Positions 24,378 through 36,401 are shown, numbered from the stretch's first letter. The stretch: 64,000 nt of DNA from Bisporella sp. PMI_857 (GCA_021307315.1 JAJSPD010000002.1:806001-870000); one strand, 5' to 3'. Program-made: numbers and translations. The notes: a model not told the origin generated them from the letters alone.

Positions 24378-26087
24378 TTAATAAAGACTTTTGTATTTAT
24401 TAGCTGATATCAAGATGTTCGGATTTTGGGGATGGTCAATATTTTCAATTTCTTGACGGACATCAGCGTCGAAATTGCGCTTCTCCCACTTCCACCAGAA
24501 GCTCCATATTGTAGCTACGAAACATGTGAGTGGTATTGTAATGGCCCAGTATATCCAGAATTTCGATGATACAACTCTGGAATCCGATGCCCTCCAATCA
24601 AACATGTCCATACTGAATAAAGTCTATAGGGAGGACGCAGTTAGCATAGGAATTGGAGAATTTGAACTGTCACAAGAGCTCGGCTAATACTACTGACCGC
24701 TACAAACGTTCCCGGCAAGAAAAGAGTTGTTATAAATGCGAGCGTCTTCATTGCGGTACTATCGCGGCTAGTCGATGCGCTCATCTTGGCATTTAGTCGG
24801 TTGTCAATCTGTGCGACCAGACTGTAGAGCTATGAAGATGTTAAAATGCGTAGGCTTGCGTACAGCTTGAAAATATGCAAATAACCTACCACGCTGAGTT
24901 CCGATCGTATTACATCTCCGAAATTGTTGTTATAGCTATTCAAGGTTTTAGCTGATGCAATAGCGTAGCCAATCCATTCCCGGATTTCATTCGATCTCCC
25001 AAAGAGATTTTGTGGTGCAAAGTCTGACCAATCGCTTGTCACTTTATCAAGAAATTCGGCACAGTCACACTGCCATTGCGAGGTATGGGAAAACCAGGCT
25101 ATATCACTCGCCAGGCTGCTCATGTCCGAAGTCAAATCTCGCATGTTTAGCTTGACCTGATTGATTGTTTGGTTGCCAACGATGTCTTTAACTCTTTCGG
25201 TTTTCCCACTAAGACGTCCAGCGCGGCTAACACCGAGCTGATCCTGAATCCCCATTAATTTCGCTGATAACACCGTGAATGAGAACCGCTCCATTCGAGA
25301 AAGATGATGATTAAGAAGAAGAGTGGGAAGAAGTATCGGATGAGGCCAGAGCGCCGAGGATGATTGAATGAGTTCAAGTATCCCTTCAGACTGGTTCTTC
25401 TTCCAGAAGCTACAGTCAGCACTGCGAATTAAAGCACCAGTTCCGTGAATAAGCGCAGTTGTTGTGGCGGTCAAAATGTCGTAGGTTATGGAAAGGCCAT
25501 AGTTCGCGAGTTGAAATTTTTGAGGAAACTTCATGACAACACCTACAGATTAAATTTTTGCGAATTAGCTCTTTAAATTTACGGATTGATTAAGTGGTAT
25601 ATACTCAGTTGTGTGACTTTACTTGGATCGTCTCTATCATAGGTTTTGTACTGGGAATATATTCCACTGTCAACTGAGAATGAGGGAAGAGTAGCGGGTG
25701 AGAGGTTGAATGCCCGTTCGACATTCAGATACGATTCTCTGCTCATAGAAAAACTTAGAGGATCGTAGTATAAGCGCTCGCAAATAAGCAGTCGAACCGT
25801 ACCGTGATGTAGGTTGGCGCCTGGATTTGGAGCAGGTGGGACGTATATACCTCCATGACGGAGCCATTCTGATATTTCTGAATCTTGAAGGAATCCTGTT
25901 CGGTGAAGGTGAACTGGCTCTGAATAATTCGCCTAAATTGATTTCACATAAGGTTTTGTGCTTTGAAAATTCGCATGGAAGATCAAACCCCTGAATAAAT
26001 CCAGCCTTCCATGTATTGGACCACATCGTCAGGTCTCACCATCCACTTTGAGTCGTCTAGGACCTCTTCACGTTTGGGTTGAAACAT
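24378..26087 (-). CDS. CorA-like fungal membrane protein
   Basis: Five exons on the minus strand: 26087-25989, 25932-25605, 25542-24890, 24829-24698, 24623-24378. Introns of 56, 62, 60 and 74 bp have GT..AG ends, and joining gives one frame of 485 residues. The C-terminus has the two-helix hairpin of CorA-type metal-ion transporters: a first membrane segment at about residues 386-408 (SRDSTAMKTLAFITTLFLPG) and a second at about 426-448 (KFWIYWAITIPLTCFVATIW), after a helical region (LYSLVAQIDNRLNAK). The loop reads FSMDMFDW; I see no canonical GMN motif, as in many filamentous-fungal members of this superfamily, so metal transport is not assured. The long N-terminal part is a soluble domain I cannot subclassify. 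It converges with the NRPS. Two CACGTGAT sites lie about 300 bp upstream. Confidence 0.8.
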
Positions 26088-26385
26088 TTCGACTGTAAAT
26101 TATAAGGATGCAGCGTTGGGAGATATGTCGACCGTTCTGTCTTAAAAGTGTCTAACACAAACTAATGAATATGATCTCAACCTCAACCAGCCATCTCTTG
26201 CTTCAATCAGTTTGAGACTAGCGCATTGATTAGTCAGCCATTAGGCGAAGACATCTAGAGTTGCCAGAACTCCTAGCAGGTACCCTGTGTTTCCCGCTAG
26301 TCGAACTGCATATTACAATCTATATAAATAGAAAATTTGTATTTGGATTAGTAGTCTGGATAAAGTAAGTATATTACGTATTTAT

Positions 26386-26420
26386 CACGTGATGTACTTT
26401 CGCTTGCTTAAGCACGTGAT
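26386..26420. promoter_or_regulatory. Paired CACGTGAT sites upstream of CorA-like gene
   Basis: Two identical CACGTGAT octamers at 26386-26393 and 26413-26420, about 300 bp upstream of the minus-strand start at 26087. CACGTG is the core bound by fungal bHLH regulators of the Cbf1/Pho4 type. Binding and function here are inference; the spacing and identity are seen directly. Confidence 0.35.
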
Positions 26421-27856
26421 CCACTCAAGGTGTCAACACCATCTCTTGATCCTCAACCTTTTCTTCTTAGTTTAGTATTCTCGTAATAGAACCACCTCAT
26501 TAGCCGCCTGACCAGGCCCAAGGATTGGATTCGTGACAAATTTCACTTTATAAACATTAACGTTATAAAGCTTTAAAAAAGTCTTGTTTTAAAAATTGTT
26601 GTTTTTCGATTTTAGTTTTAATTCAGATTTTGCCTGATATATCCTCCATCCACAATGCTCTGGGCCAATAAGGGGAGATTTTTCCTAAGCTCTTCATCAT
26701 TCATAGGTCCATGCTAAAATATTTGAATCGGGAACATGCGCTGGAGGAGGATGTCGGATTCGCCCACTCCGACTACTATGCAGGCTCGGATCGAGGTCAC
26801 TAAGGTTGCTATCCTTACGGTACTTCATATAGGCGAGTTGTACCCCGAGTGTATGGGTGAAATTATGGTAACAGTAGTAGTCGGGAAGAGGCACGATGGG
26901 CTTGCTCCGGTCAACTGGGATACGATGCAGGCTGTGAAACAGAACCTCTATAGGTGATATTATCACAGAATAGGTTGTAGAATAGGGCATAGATATTTGA
27001 TTGTAGAGCTAATAGAATCAACTATATATAATGATTAAAATAGTGGGGCCTGGTGCCAAGAGTTGACTAAGCTAAATCTGGCCAATAGACTTGGCCGTTT
27101 CACACAGGCCTTCAGGCACAATAAGACCCAAATTGACTCAAACTCAGTTGATTCTGATTGAGGTGGTTCGATACGAAATTCTCCCGTAAACCATTGTATC
27201 TGAGGAAGGTCTAAAACTTGCCGGGAACTGCGAAAAGTAAGGTTAGAATGAACTTACTGAACCACGAGTACAGCGGAATCAGCGGAATCAGCGAGTTCAC
27301 AGCATGAGAAGGCATTAGTACACACTTCTGTCGCGAAAGCTGAGGCCGTAGCCCCAAGACCACGAACATGAGTGTGAGTGTGGAAGAGAATTGCGGAAGA
27401 GAAATAAACTCGGTTGGAGAAGCTTTCTGTGTCTTTCAAACAACAATGTTTGACGAAGCACACTGTGTGGCGGACTTAACCCCTGCACATGCCCAATGCT
27501 TACCTGCAGCAAAGTCCATCCACACAACTAGCTACTGGCTAACCTTCCAGCTGTAGCTACAAAAAGTCCCTTTTACCGTCAGATATTGTCAAATTTACAG
27601 CACAATAGATACTGACATGATCCAAGTTTTTGTTTCGCATGCATTGATTCATGCAAGGTCACCCATTACTAATCAATGTACTTTATCCCCATCACTCTCG
27701 CGACATGGGATGAAGTCTGCACAGCGAGCTTTGTGATCAGCCTTGCCATACATGCGTTAGGTGACTAATGGCTCTGTCAAAGTCTTCTTGAATCATCCAA
27801 AAGTATGCACATTAGCTCCTGCAGAAAAAGATGGCTGAGGAGGAGGCGTAGACACT

Positions 27857-27862
27857 TATATA
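27857..27862 (+). promoter_or_regulatory. TATA-like element of subtilisin-like gene
   Basis: TATATA lies 55 bp upstream of the ATG at 27917, within CACTTATATATTC. It is the closest TATA-like string to this start, and the position implies a short 5' leader. Confidence 0.4.
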
Positions 27863-27916
27863 TTCAAAGCAAATATTGACATTCCTAGGTTGTCCACCAG
27901 CACAATCAAAACAACC

Positions 27917-30900
27917 ATGCGACTACCCATCGTCACACTCGTTCTGTCGTTTACAGAGCTCTGCGCTGCTGTGATTTGTTTCCAGCCACGCTCTTCCGAT
28001 TCTCTCTCCGCGTCAGATTTAACAAAATTCATTCGCGACAAGCTTCAGGATTCATGCAGGATCCTGTCGTCCAACGCCAACGGAACGGCCTCAGTTCAGC
28101 AGCAAGGCTACTTTCTTCTCGCTACCTACGATTCTACTTCAGACCCTCCACAAGCCACTCCTAACAATGCCACTCTGTGTTCCATAGCATTCAATGAGAT
28201 ACTTGACCAATGTGTCGTTACTCTGGGCTCTTTTGGCGGCCAATTCGTTCTGTTCGAGCAGACTTATAATCTCACAAACGTGAACTTTCCACTAGACCCC
28301 TTCTCCAAAATACCGCAGTCGTCACAGACAGCGCCAACGACGCTTTACACATCGGTGACCATAAGTTCAGCTTCAACAGTGCCGACAAGTACTGCTGTGG
28401 TGGCGATTATTGCAGCTGACATTTCCTCAGCCAATGCTGCCATCGCAGCATTGCTTCTTGCACCGTCAGCTAGTCTAGCCGCTGTAGCATTAGAAGCTGT
28501 AAACACTGCACTTTTGGGTAATGTTGCTCCTCCTTTAAATGATTTGCGAGGACGTCTTGTCAAGTAGACGTGTATTCTCCCCCAATTTGCTAACACCATT
28601 AAAGCCGTCGAAGTTGCATTCACGGTAACCGCAGTAGGTCCTCTGTTTGTTGCATTATCGGCCCTTGTCGAACAACTTCTTGTAGCGTCACAGGCAGCAA
28701 GCAATGCAGTCGCTTTTCCCGGGTCCGAATCCGCAACTGCGCTTGGGACTACATTTGCTGCCGTTATTGGGCTGGTAGCTTCTGCGAGAGCTGCTGAGGA
28801 TGGCGCTCCACAATCAACACAAGCAACACCCACCGAGAGCTCAAGCTCAACTTGTTCTGCTAGTACTGTGAACTCTTGTGATATCACGACACTTTGCCCA
28901 ACTCCCACACTAGACCCAGGGAGCTCTGTATCCTGCACAACAATGTCGACATGTGTCAAGGTCACCGGATGCTCTATGACTGCCACAACTACCGAGACCT
29001 GCGTGAATTCTATACTTAGTCCGGCGAGGCGCGCACCTGGGGCAGCTTGCGCCGCGCCTACGTCCAAGCCGCATATCATATACCCACGTGATGGTACGAA
29101 TATCGATCACACAACAAGCATTGTTTTGGGATTTTTGTCTCTGGGCGTTCCCTTGTCTCCCCCTTTTTACACCTCGAAAAGCTCTGCGGGTCTGGGAGTT
29201 TCCTTCTGGTACGCAATCTTAACACCAGATCAAGTCATTGCGCTTCAAAGCAACGAAAATGTAAGCCGCAAAGCAGTATTTCTTCTGGTTATCTGTACCT
29301 GACCCTCTAGGTGTTATCTGTGCACAGCGTGTCGGCACCCTCCAACCAGAACGTCCCACCTCCCACAAATGCTAACCTACCGAACCCAGACGAGAATACT
29401 CCTGCGGAGCTCCCCCGCTCCGTGAATCTCTCAGAACCGGCACCTCTTGATCAAAGAGGCACGCGAATAAGAAAGCGCGAGATCGTTGAGCAGTTGACTG
29501 CAGTTGATGAACTGACATTAATCTCCCAGCCGCCAGGATTTACATTTGAGGAACTTGGCAACCGTTACACCTACAATGACACTACACTCTACCAGACACG
29601 CTACCAGATACTGTACTCCCTTGACAATGGTGCTGACTTAAACAACCAGGTCGGTATACACCAAGTTTCCGCACTGAATTTGCACTGATAAATATTTTAG
29701 GAGTTCACATCTATCGCTGGATCCGCAGAATGGTTATATCCAGGGCCTTACCCCGCGGACAGCCCTGGGGATGTTCCCACATATCACCGTCCCGATGGTT
29801 TCATCGAAGGTGGACATGGATCTTGCATGCTCAGCAAAATGGCTGGCGCACAGTATGGCATAGCCAGAGGAGCCAAACCCGTACTCACTCGAATCATAAA
29901 AGGGGATCTTCCCGAACGTTGGCTAGATGGCTTACAAATGATTTATGATCATATAATCGCTAATAATAATCAAGGAAAGGCCGTCGTGAGTATGGCTGTC
30001 AGCATAAAGAAATGGTACGTAAGTGAAGGATGGATCAATAGGTTTTCCTATATTTTACAACAGTTAGTGCTACAGGGTGCGTTCATCGTCACCGGATCTG
30101 GGAACTCTGCTGTGCCTGTCGATGGCTATCCAGGTTTATACGGTGATCCAAACAGCGCAGTGGCGGTTCCTCAGCTCCTTGTTGTGGGCGGGGTCGACAA
30201 GACTGGTGGTCTTTATTCCAAAAGCCAAACTGCGTCATGGGTGACATTGTTTGCGCCTGCTGTAGACATCCACTGTGCGACCAGTGATGGCGGAACTAAG
30301 CCTAATTCTCGCGGAACTTCTGACGGTATGAAACTCTTCACCCATCTAATAGAGGCTTCTTTTTCTAAATATCTTTCACAGCTGAAGCACTAACAGCTGG
30401 GCTGGCCGCATATTTTCGAGCATCCGACCCACGATTCTCGGAACGACAAATGATGAGAAATCCGGATAGACTCCAGACATGGACTGAAGTTGTTGAAGCG
30501 TTAAAATCCCACATCGAAAACCTCGCATGGGAGAGAGTCCCTGGTGTTGGTCGTGTAATTTGGAATGGAGAGCTTCCACTCTCATGTCACCTCCCAATAG
30601 GTCGCCGCCAGAACGAACCAATACCAGTAGCATGCTCACGGTCCATTTCATCACGTGCATCAGCTTCAACCACAGGGCTAACGTCGTCTGCACAGCCTAC
30701 CGAGGCATCTCCTGCAATCACAGAAACTGCACCCACCGAAACTCCTTCCACGATTGAGCCTACAGTGACACCGAGAGTATCATCATCTACTAGTACTGAT
30801 TCCGGTACTATTTTGTCTAGTAGAAGTACGAGTTTTGGGGGATCAGATACAACTTCAATTGCTTCTCCAGCTGCTAGCCCTACTATTAGTCCTGGAGTAG

Positions 30901-32351
30901 TGACTTGCCAGCAACAAAGACCGGAAGGAGCTCCATCAGGTAGTCAAATTGCGAACGCGTTGAGCTCCCAAGACCAAGTCGCTACATTCTGTGCTGCAAA
31001 ATTTGATACTAGCGATCCTCTAACACAAAACTTCTATCACGGCTCTATGCAAATACAAGTCCATCGCGGTTATGACAGTGAGGTATTGTCATATTGTACT
31101 GAAGGTCTGAACGCAATCATTGATGCCTGCATTCGGAACGGCGCTGATTTCGGGGGTATCTACAGGCGAGGCAATCAGGTATTTATGATATCTAACTTAG
31201 TTTTTCCTAATAACCCGCTTGAAATTGGAGACGATGGGGGACCTCCGCCTCCCGGCGTTACAATATGTTTTGATGAGCGACCTTCCGATGCCCCAACTGG
31301 CGATCAGATTGCCAATGCCCTCACCAAGCATCTTGCATTGGAAACAATGTGTTCCACAAGTTTTCCCATGACTAATCCTCTCTCAATAACATTCAATCAT
31401 CAATATATATTCACCACTCTCGAGCGAGGCTATGAAACTGAGCCCCTGAATTATTGCCTTTGGGGCTTGAATGCTATAATTGATAACTGTATTCGTCACA
31501 ATAGCTTCTACGGGGGAAGTTATACGCAAGGTGATCAGAAATATTCTGTCAAAAACCATATCTACCCTTCAAATCCACTCTCTCCATATGACGACGGCGG
31601 TCCTCCAGCACCAACTCCAACACCAGCTCCACCCATACCCATAGATCCAGGGGTAGCGCCCGGCTGTATCGAAAACCAGGTCACAGATATCCCAATATTC
31701 TACGATCTCGCCGACGGTCGCCAGTCTCTTCGGAACCTCATCTACCGCCTGCGCTCCAGTACCTGCCAAAACCTCTGCGACATCGCGCATATTCAAGGTG
31801 TCGACTCCCAGTACCTAGTTGCAACCAGATTCGGCACCTCCGGCTGTGAGATCGCTATCCGTATTACCCCCGATCTAGAGCTGTACCTCTATTCTACAGG
31901 CCCAGGTCAAAATTGCTACGATGCGACAGACAAAATCATCAATACCTGTATCCCGAACTACCGTCAGGGCTGGCTCAACGGGCCGAACTTTGGGGAGTTC
32001 TACCAGCTCGGCACAAGAGCAATGAATGCACCGACTGCAGTCCATCCACCGATTGCGCGGAATCATTGGAGCATGCTACCGCACACAGAGATTCAGCTCG
32101 ATTTTATTCCGAATTACGCGACGTTGTTGCATGTGGCTAGGTATTGGGAGTTGGGATTGACTGCGGCAGGTTGGGAACTGAGGGCGGCGTTGGCAGCGTG
32201 CTATCCATTGTCGATCTGGGATGCTGGAGCAGACCCAGACAGAAGATGGGACCAACTCTTCACAATTGATTGGGTGGATGACGCCACGCACTGTAGGGCC
32301 AGAGCGATCGAAAAGACTCTGGGGCTGCCTTGGGGGTCGGTCATGATGTGA
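27917..32351 (+). CDS. Secreted subtilisin-like (S8) protein with repeated Cys domain
   Basis: Five exons: 27917-28517, 28605-29260, 29311-29649, 29701-30325, 30382-32351, in frame for about 1,396 residues. The first donor is my least certain call; 28554 is an in-phase alternative. A signal peptide (MRLPIVTLVLSFTELCAA) is followed by a Cys domain (about 20-135), an Ala/Ser/Thr-rich region, and a propeptide-like end (ILTPDQVIALQ..NVLSVHS) as in I9 inhibitors. The S8 domain has Asp524 (SLDNGAD), His571 (GGHGSC), oxyanion Asn667 (TGSGNS) and Ser739 (RGTSDA). After a Ser/Thr-rich spacer the Cys domain recurs at about 914-1030 and 1033-1150, sharing LNAIID-CIR and FGG-Y, with a divergent copy at about 1168-1290. 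All catalytic residues are present, so an extracellular protease is likely. Function of the Cys domain is unknown to me. Confidence 0.82.
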
Positions 32352-33562
32352 TGAACAGATTATGATGTATGTAAAAAATTCACCCAAAACCTGTAGTGTT
32401 GTGTTGGACGAATGATAAAATGACATCCCTTACTGCGGAGGATTAGCGATAGTGTTCGAATAAGCCACTATAGGACTACTCAATTAAAATTTATATCCAA
32501 CCCAAAAAGCTTCCTTATTTTGTAATCGTTCAAGCTTAAAACAAGATATTATAGTCCAACTTTAAGATTCTAAGTTTATGATATGCTACAGGATTCCGTC
32601 GTTAGGGATGTTGGTTATAGGTTACAAGTATTATCGAAGTCATCTCGGCGGTAGGCACTAACATTCAGCGAATTATGAGACTGCTTTTATGCCCGCTGGT
32701 TTCATACGATTCATGCACTAGCAAGACTGGGCTAACGAAATAGCAGGATTATGGTTCAAGCACACTTAAAGCTGGAGAGAAATATATGCAACGAGCCACA
32801 TGGCAGATCAACCTTAATGCTAGCTGTAGTGTAAGAATATGGCATAGCTCCAAACTATCATGGTATCCACGGTATTCACGGTATTCACGGTATTCACGGA
32901 ATTGGAATGTTACGCCAAAGAAGTGCTTTCATTGTCCCTGGTCATGGCTAAATTAAATTGAAGACCTTTTGGTGGTTTCATATTCCTGTTGACAGAAGCC
33001 TACTCGACCAGGATTAATGCATATTCTTAAAACTTTCTTTGGAGATAAACAGAGCAAAAGTTAAGTGGTTGACAATGCTTGCGGTAAATGCTTGCCCACC
33101 TTGCTCTTCAAAGTTTAAGCTTTTGACCATTGATCAAAATATACAGTAGCCTATCGGGTGCTGCGGTAAGTGGGTCAACACGACCTCTCTCTCCCTGGCA
33201 ACACGAGTATTTAATATATAACGATTCTGTATTCGGGCCAGGTTAAAAATTAAAGTTTCGATAGTTTGAAGTGAATAGCCAGTAAAACTATAGAAACTTC
33301 AAGCGCGTATTACTTTCCATAGGATGGAAACTCGGGAGGCCTAAAGAAATTTTTTGGGTTCGAATAACATAATTATTAAATCCACTAGTGTTGTGATTAT
33401 ATTTTGATAACTCTATAAGTACCTGTTTTTATATAGAGTATGATACATTTAAACTCCGATTTCACATTAGTTTTCTTGTTGCTTGAGTTGTTTGTATGTA
33501 AAGTGTGATTTAATTCTAGTACTTTATTGTGATTCAAAGTTGCAAGCAAAAATAAAGTGTTA
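32352..33562. other. AT-rich intergenic, no gene
   Basis: Downstream flank of the subtilisin-like gene leading into the transposon relic. AT content rises rightward. The only structure I see is the 9-bp minisatellite at 32862-32897. No ORF has a recognisable product. Confidence 0.6.
32862..32897 (+). repeat. 9-bp minisatellite, four copies
   Basis: Four head-to-tail copies of GGTATYCAC: one with C at the variable base, then three with T. A degenerate fifth unit starts at 32898. Confidence 0.85.
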
Positions 33563-34544
33563 AATTCCCGCCCCTCCTTTCGGGCACCCCCTATTTGGGC
33601 CACCTCGCTTACACGCTACCTATCCACTTTAAGCCTTATTATCTCTACAACACTTCAACTTCTATATAATCGCTTGTACTAGTAAAGTTTACAAATGAAT
33701 AAAATTCTTTTTATTTTAGTTTTAGTTTTTCGGTTTTTGCTGCAATTTAAGCATTTTAATAGCTTTAATATTCGCAAGTTTAGAATTTAAACTAGTTTTG
33801 ACCTTATGTTTTTTTTAGGCTTTAATTATTTCACTTTGGTTTTTAATTGTTAAATTTGAAGCTTTGTTTATACTAAAATATAGTTTTTTTTAGATTTTTT
33901 TTAAATCTTTGTGCAATTTTTCTAAAAAACTCTCGACAAGTTAAAAAATCGAATTCGTTTAATCGAGTTATTGTTTTAGCTTATAGACGTAAATTTTTGC
34001 TTTTTTAATAGTTTTCTATTGTGTAAATAATATAATTTTTACTTTATACTAGTCTTTTTTTGACCGAGTTTCTTAAAGCCGACTAATTAAAGCTATTGCT
34101 AGTTTTCAAAAAGTAAACAGTATTAAAAGGCATCAATGGAAGCTTGTGCTACACGCAAGGTCTGCCCAATTGCAGTGGTTCGGAGAGGATGTATTAACTT
34201 AATTGTTATTCTAGTTAGGAGGTTCACAGTAAAAGGGGTTTTGCCCTTTCACTGATAACTAAGCTATTACATAAGGCTATACCTTACAGGTGGGCTACAC
34301 CACCAATTCTCAACAAACAGCTTATTAAAAACTTAGCTATATCAAACGGCTATAAACTAGTAGCTTTTTATTTTGCTTTAATATTTTAAGCTATTACCCT
34401 TTTTTTTCGAGCTTTTTAATAACAAAGTAAAAAGTTTCGTTTTTTAATTAGTGTAACATCGGTCAAAAAACTTAAATTACTAAACTATTTTCAGAATACG
34501 ATTTTTAAAAAGGAAAATATTAAAAAAGTCCTTACGGGGAAGAT

Positions 34545-34775
34545 TAAGGCTTTCAACTGCAGTATTCAGAGCTACAAACGGCGTAACTACATAGCCAGCC
34601 ACAGGCTTGCAACTACAACAGCTACAAGCTTGCAGCCACAACGAAAGCGTATAATATAAACTATCGTAAGCTTTAGCTGCAGTACTTCCAGAGCTGCAAA
34701 CGGAGTACAAGCTTGCAGTTACAACAAGAGCGTATAATCTAGACTGTTGTAAGCTTCAGCTGTTGAAATACTTTC
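34545..34775 (+). repeat. Degenerate tandem repeat, about 82-bp period
   Basis: Two long copies (start about 34624 and 34707) share TACAAGCTTGCAG, then ACAAC and AGCGTATAAT, then GTAAGCTT and AGCTG. A third partial copy to the left (about 34550-34600) shares AACTGCAGTA, CAGAGCT and CAAACGG. It lies inside the AT-rich relic and is less AT-rich than its surroundings. Confidence 0.6.
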
Positions 34776-35047
34776 GGAGATATCCAAATCACAAGCAAAT
34801 CACAAGCTTAGTAGCTGTAAAAAAGAATACAACGCAGTCGAGAGGTGCAGGACATAAATAAAAGCCAGAACTCCTTGGAGAAGAACAAGTTTGAGTCTTT
34901 TATAGACTCGAAGACCTACCTTTCATATCAATACAATACTATTACTTTTGCATTTCCAATCACGTGTCTTTATATTATACGTGTCTTCACCTGCTATATT
35001 GCAGTCCCTCCTGCTGCCCTCTGTTTGTTACACAAACTTTGATTATG

Positions 35048-35497
35048 CGGTAAATGACTAGAATACCATAGTTTTTGCCCAAAACCCTAGATTACTATAC
35101 TTTATTTGGAATATGACTCAAATGCCATTGTTTTGTCTTGGCAATAAAACTACAGCATTTAAATCAAAGACAAGCAAAATAATAGTAATCTAGTTATACA
35201 CGTAGTTTACAATAATTTAATAAGTTTACTATAATATTATTAGCAACGACTTATTTAACGAAACAATAAAATTTCAATTAAAGTACTCGACATATTGCTA
35301 CAAGCTGAGCTAACAAGCTAGCTTTAAGCTGAGTTTACAGGTTCCTTGTAGTGGTTTTACTACCTTTTTTTAAAATACCACTATTAATTTGATGATGTCC
35401 TAAACTACCATAAAAGTGGTATTTGAGTCATATTCCAAATAAAGTATGGTAATCTAGGGTTTTGGGCAAAAAGCCATGGTATTCCTGTCATTTGCCG
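35048..35497. mobile_element. 450-bp MITE with long TIRs and 9-bp target duplication
   Basis: Inverted arms of about 80 bp at 35048-35129 and 35416-35497 start CGGYAAATGAC and share CCCAAAACCCTAGATTAC, then ATACTTTATTTGGAATATGA. Flanks are TTGATTATG (35039-35047) and TTGATTATA (35498-35506), a 9-bp duplication with one G/A change. Long TIRs plus a 9-bp duplication suit a Mutator-like (MULE) non-autonomous element. The interior encodes nothing. It is nested in the Tc1/mariner-like relic, so it inserted later. A related end is at 24180-24260. Confidence 0.8.
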
Positions 35498-36001
35498 TTG
35501 ATTATATTTGTTGTAGCTTTATTAATACAAGCAGAATCGATTCTGAGTTGCTTTTTTGTACAGCTAACAAGCGTTGAGCAAAATCTTTGATGTGCATATG
35601 TTTAAAACTGAACTTTAAGCTTTTTGGACTAAAATCTAGTTTATTAAACGTTTTTTTAAACTGAAAAAAGCTTTTAAAAAGTTCAGCTGTTGTTTAATGA
35701 TTTCCGTGGCCGCAAATTCAGTTCTAAAAAGTAGACTTTAAAACATATTATTCCAAACTAGCTTTCCGAACAAAAACGCTATTTGTAATTGCTCTAGACA
35801 CTTGCATAACGTTTTTTTTCAGTATATTGGCGCTTTGTGATGAATAAAAAAATCTGTAAAATTTGAAAACAATTAATACAAGCGTTGCTGAGAAATAGTT
35901 ATATAAAGTAGGAATTTAAAAAGTAGCGGTGTGCTAAGCGAGGTGGTCCAAATAGGGGGTGGTCCAAATAGGGGGGTGGCCCAAATGAGGGGGTGGGGAC
36001 T

Positions 36002-36401
36002 TAAGGTGTACCATACTCGAACAGACCTGTAAAAAATACAAGGTCGCGATTATGTATACCAAGAATCAACCCTAAATATAAGCTATATAACATAAAAGGA
36101 AATATAAATTTTTCGTTTGTAAATTTGAATTTATAAAAGAGCAGTGTATGTTGAATATGAGTTCGAGGAAATACTTAGAGGATAGCCTAAAGCTGATAAC
36201 TTCTTTTTCAAGGCCCCTTGTTTTTACAGCCATACTCAAGAATTCTGACCTTGGTTTAACCTTCGGTAAATCCCTTTCTGTGTTTGAGCCATTTAAGCTC
36301 CGGGGGAATAAAATCTTCTAATAGCTTCCGTACACCAGAATAGCATTTGAGAGTTCGGAGAGGGTGTCCGTATTCCCGCGAATCATTCCTGTGAACTTAT
36401 G
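36002..36401. other. Flank between transposon relic and small secreted-peptide gene
   Basis: About 400 bp, with no gene. Base composition returns toward the window average rightward. It serves as the upstream region of the 65-aa peptide gene. Confidence 0.5.

Larger units (their letters stand above)
26088..27916. other. Divergent intergenic region, no gene recognised
   Basis: This lies between the minus-strand CorA-like gene and the plus-strand subtilisin-like gene, so it holds both promoters. Apart from the CACGTGAT pair and a TATA-like element near 27857, I see only AT-rich sequence. Short ORFs open on both strands at 26697-26990 and 27254-27556 lack recognisable motifs. Confidence 0.5.
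33563..36001. mobile_element. Decayed Tc1/mariner-like DNA transposon (RIP-like)
   Basis: Inverted ends face each other over about 2.4 kb. The inner TIR block CACCCCCTATTTGGGCCACC continues CTCGCTTA at 33585-33611 and is matched in reverse complement at 35935-35961, with one G/A difference; similarity continues inward through CAC..GCTAC. Outward, a CCCC-rich iteration of the same motif occurs, and both ends reach a TTAA (33560-33563 and 36001-36004), which fits TA target duplication. Differences between arms are mostly C/T or G/A, and the interior is very AT-rich with no transposase ORF, as RIP would leave it. Subtracting the nested 450-bp MITE leaves about 1.98 kb, the size range of fungal pogo/Fot1 elements. 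Family assignment is inference. Confidence 0.6.

Noticed and set aside
26697..26990. Overlapping ORFs open on both strands
   Set aside because: Neither strand shows a domain, signal peptide or splice extension. The coincidence of open frames is explained by composition.
28345..29079. 244-codon minus-strand ORF rich in Ala, Val and Thr
   Set aside because: It is the antisense shadow of the Ala/Ser/Thr-rich part of the subtilisin-like gene, whose five exons join in frame and carry family motifs.
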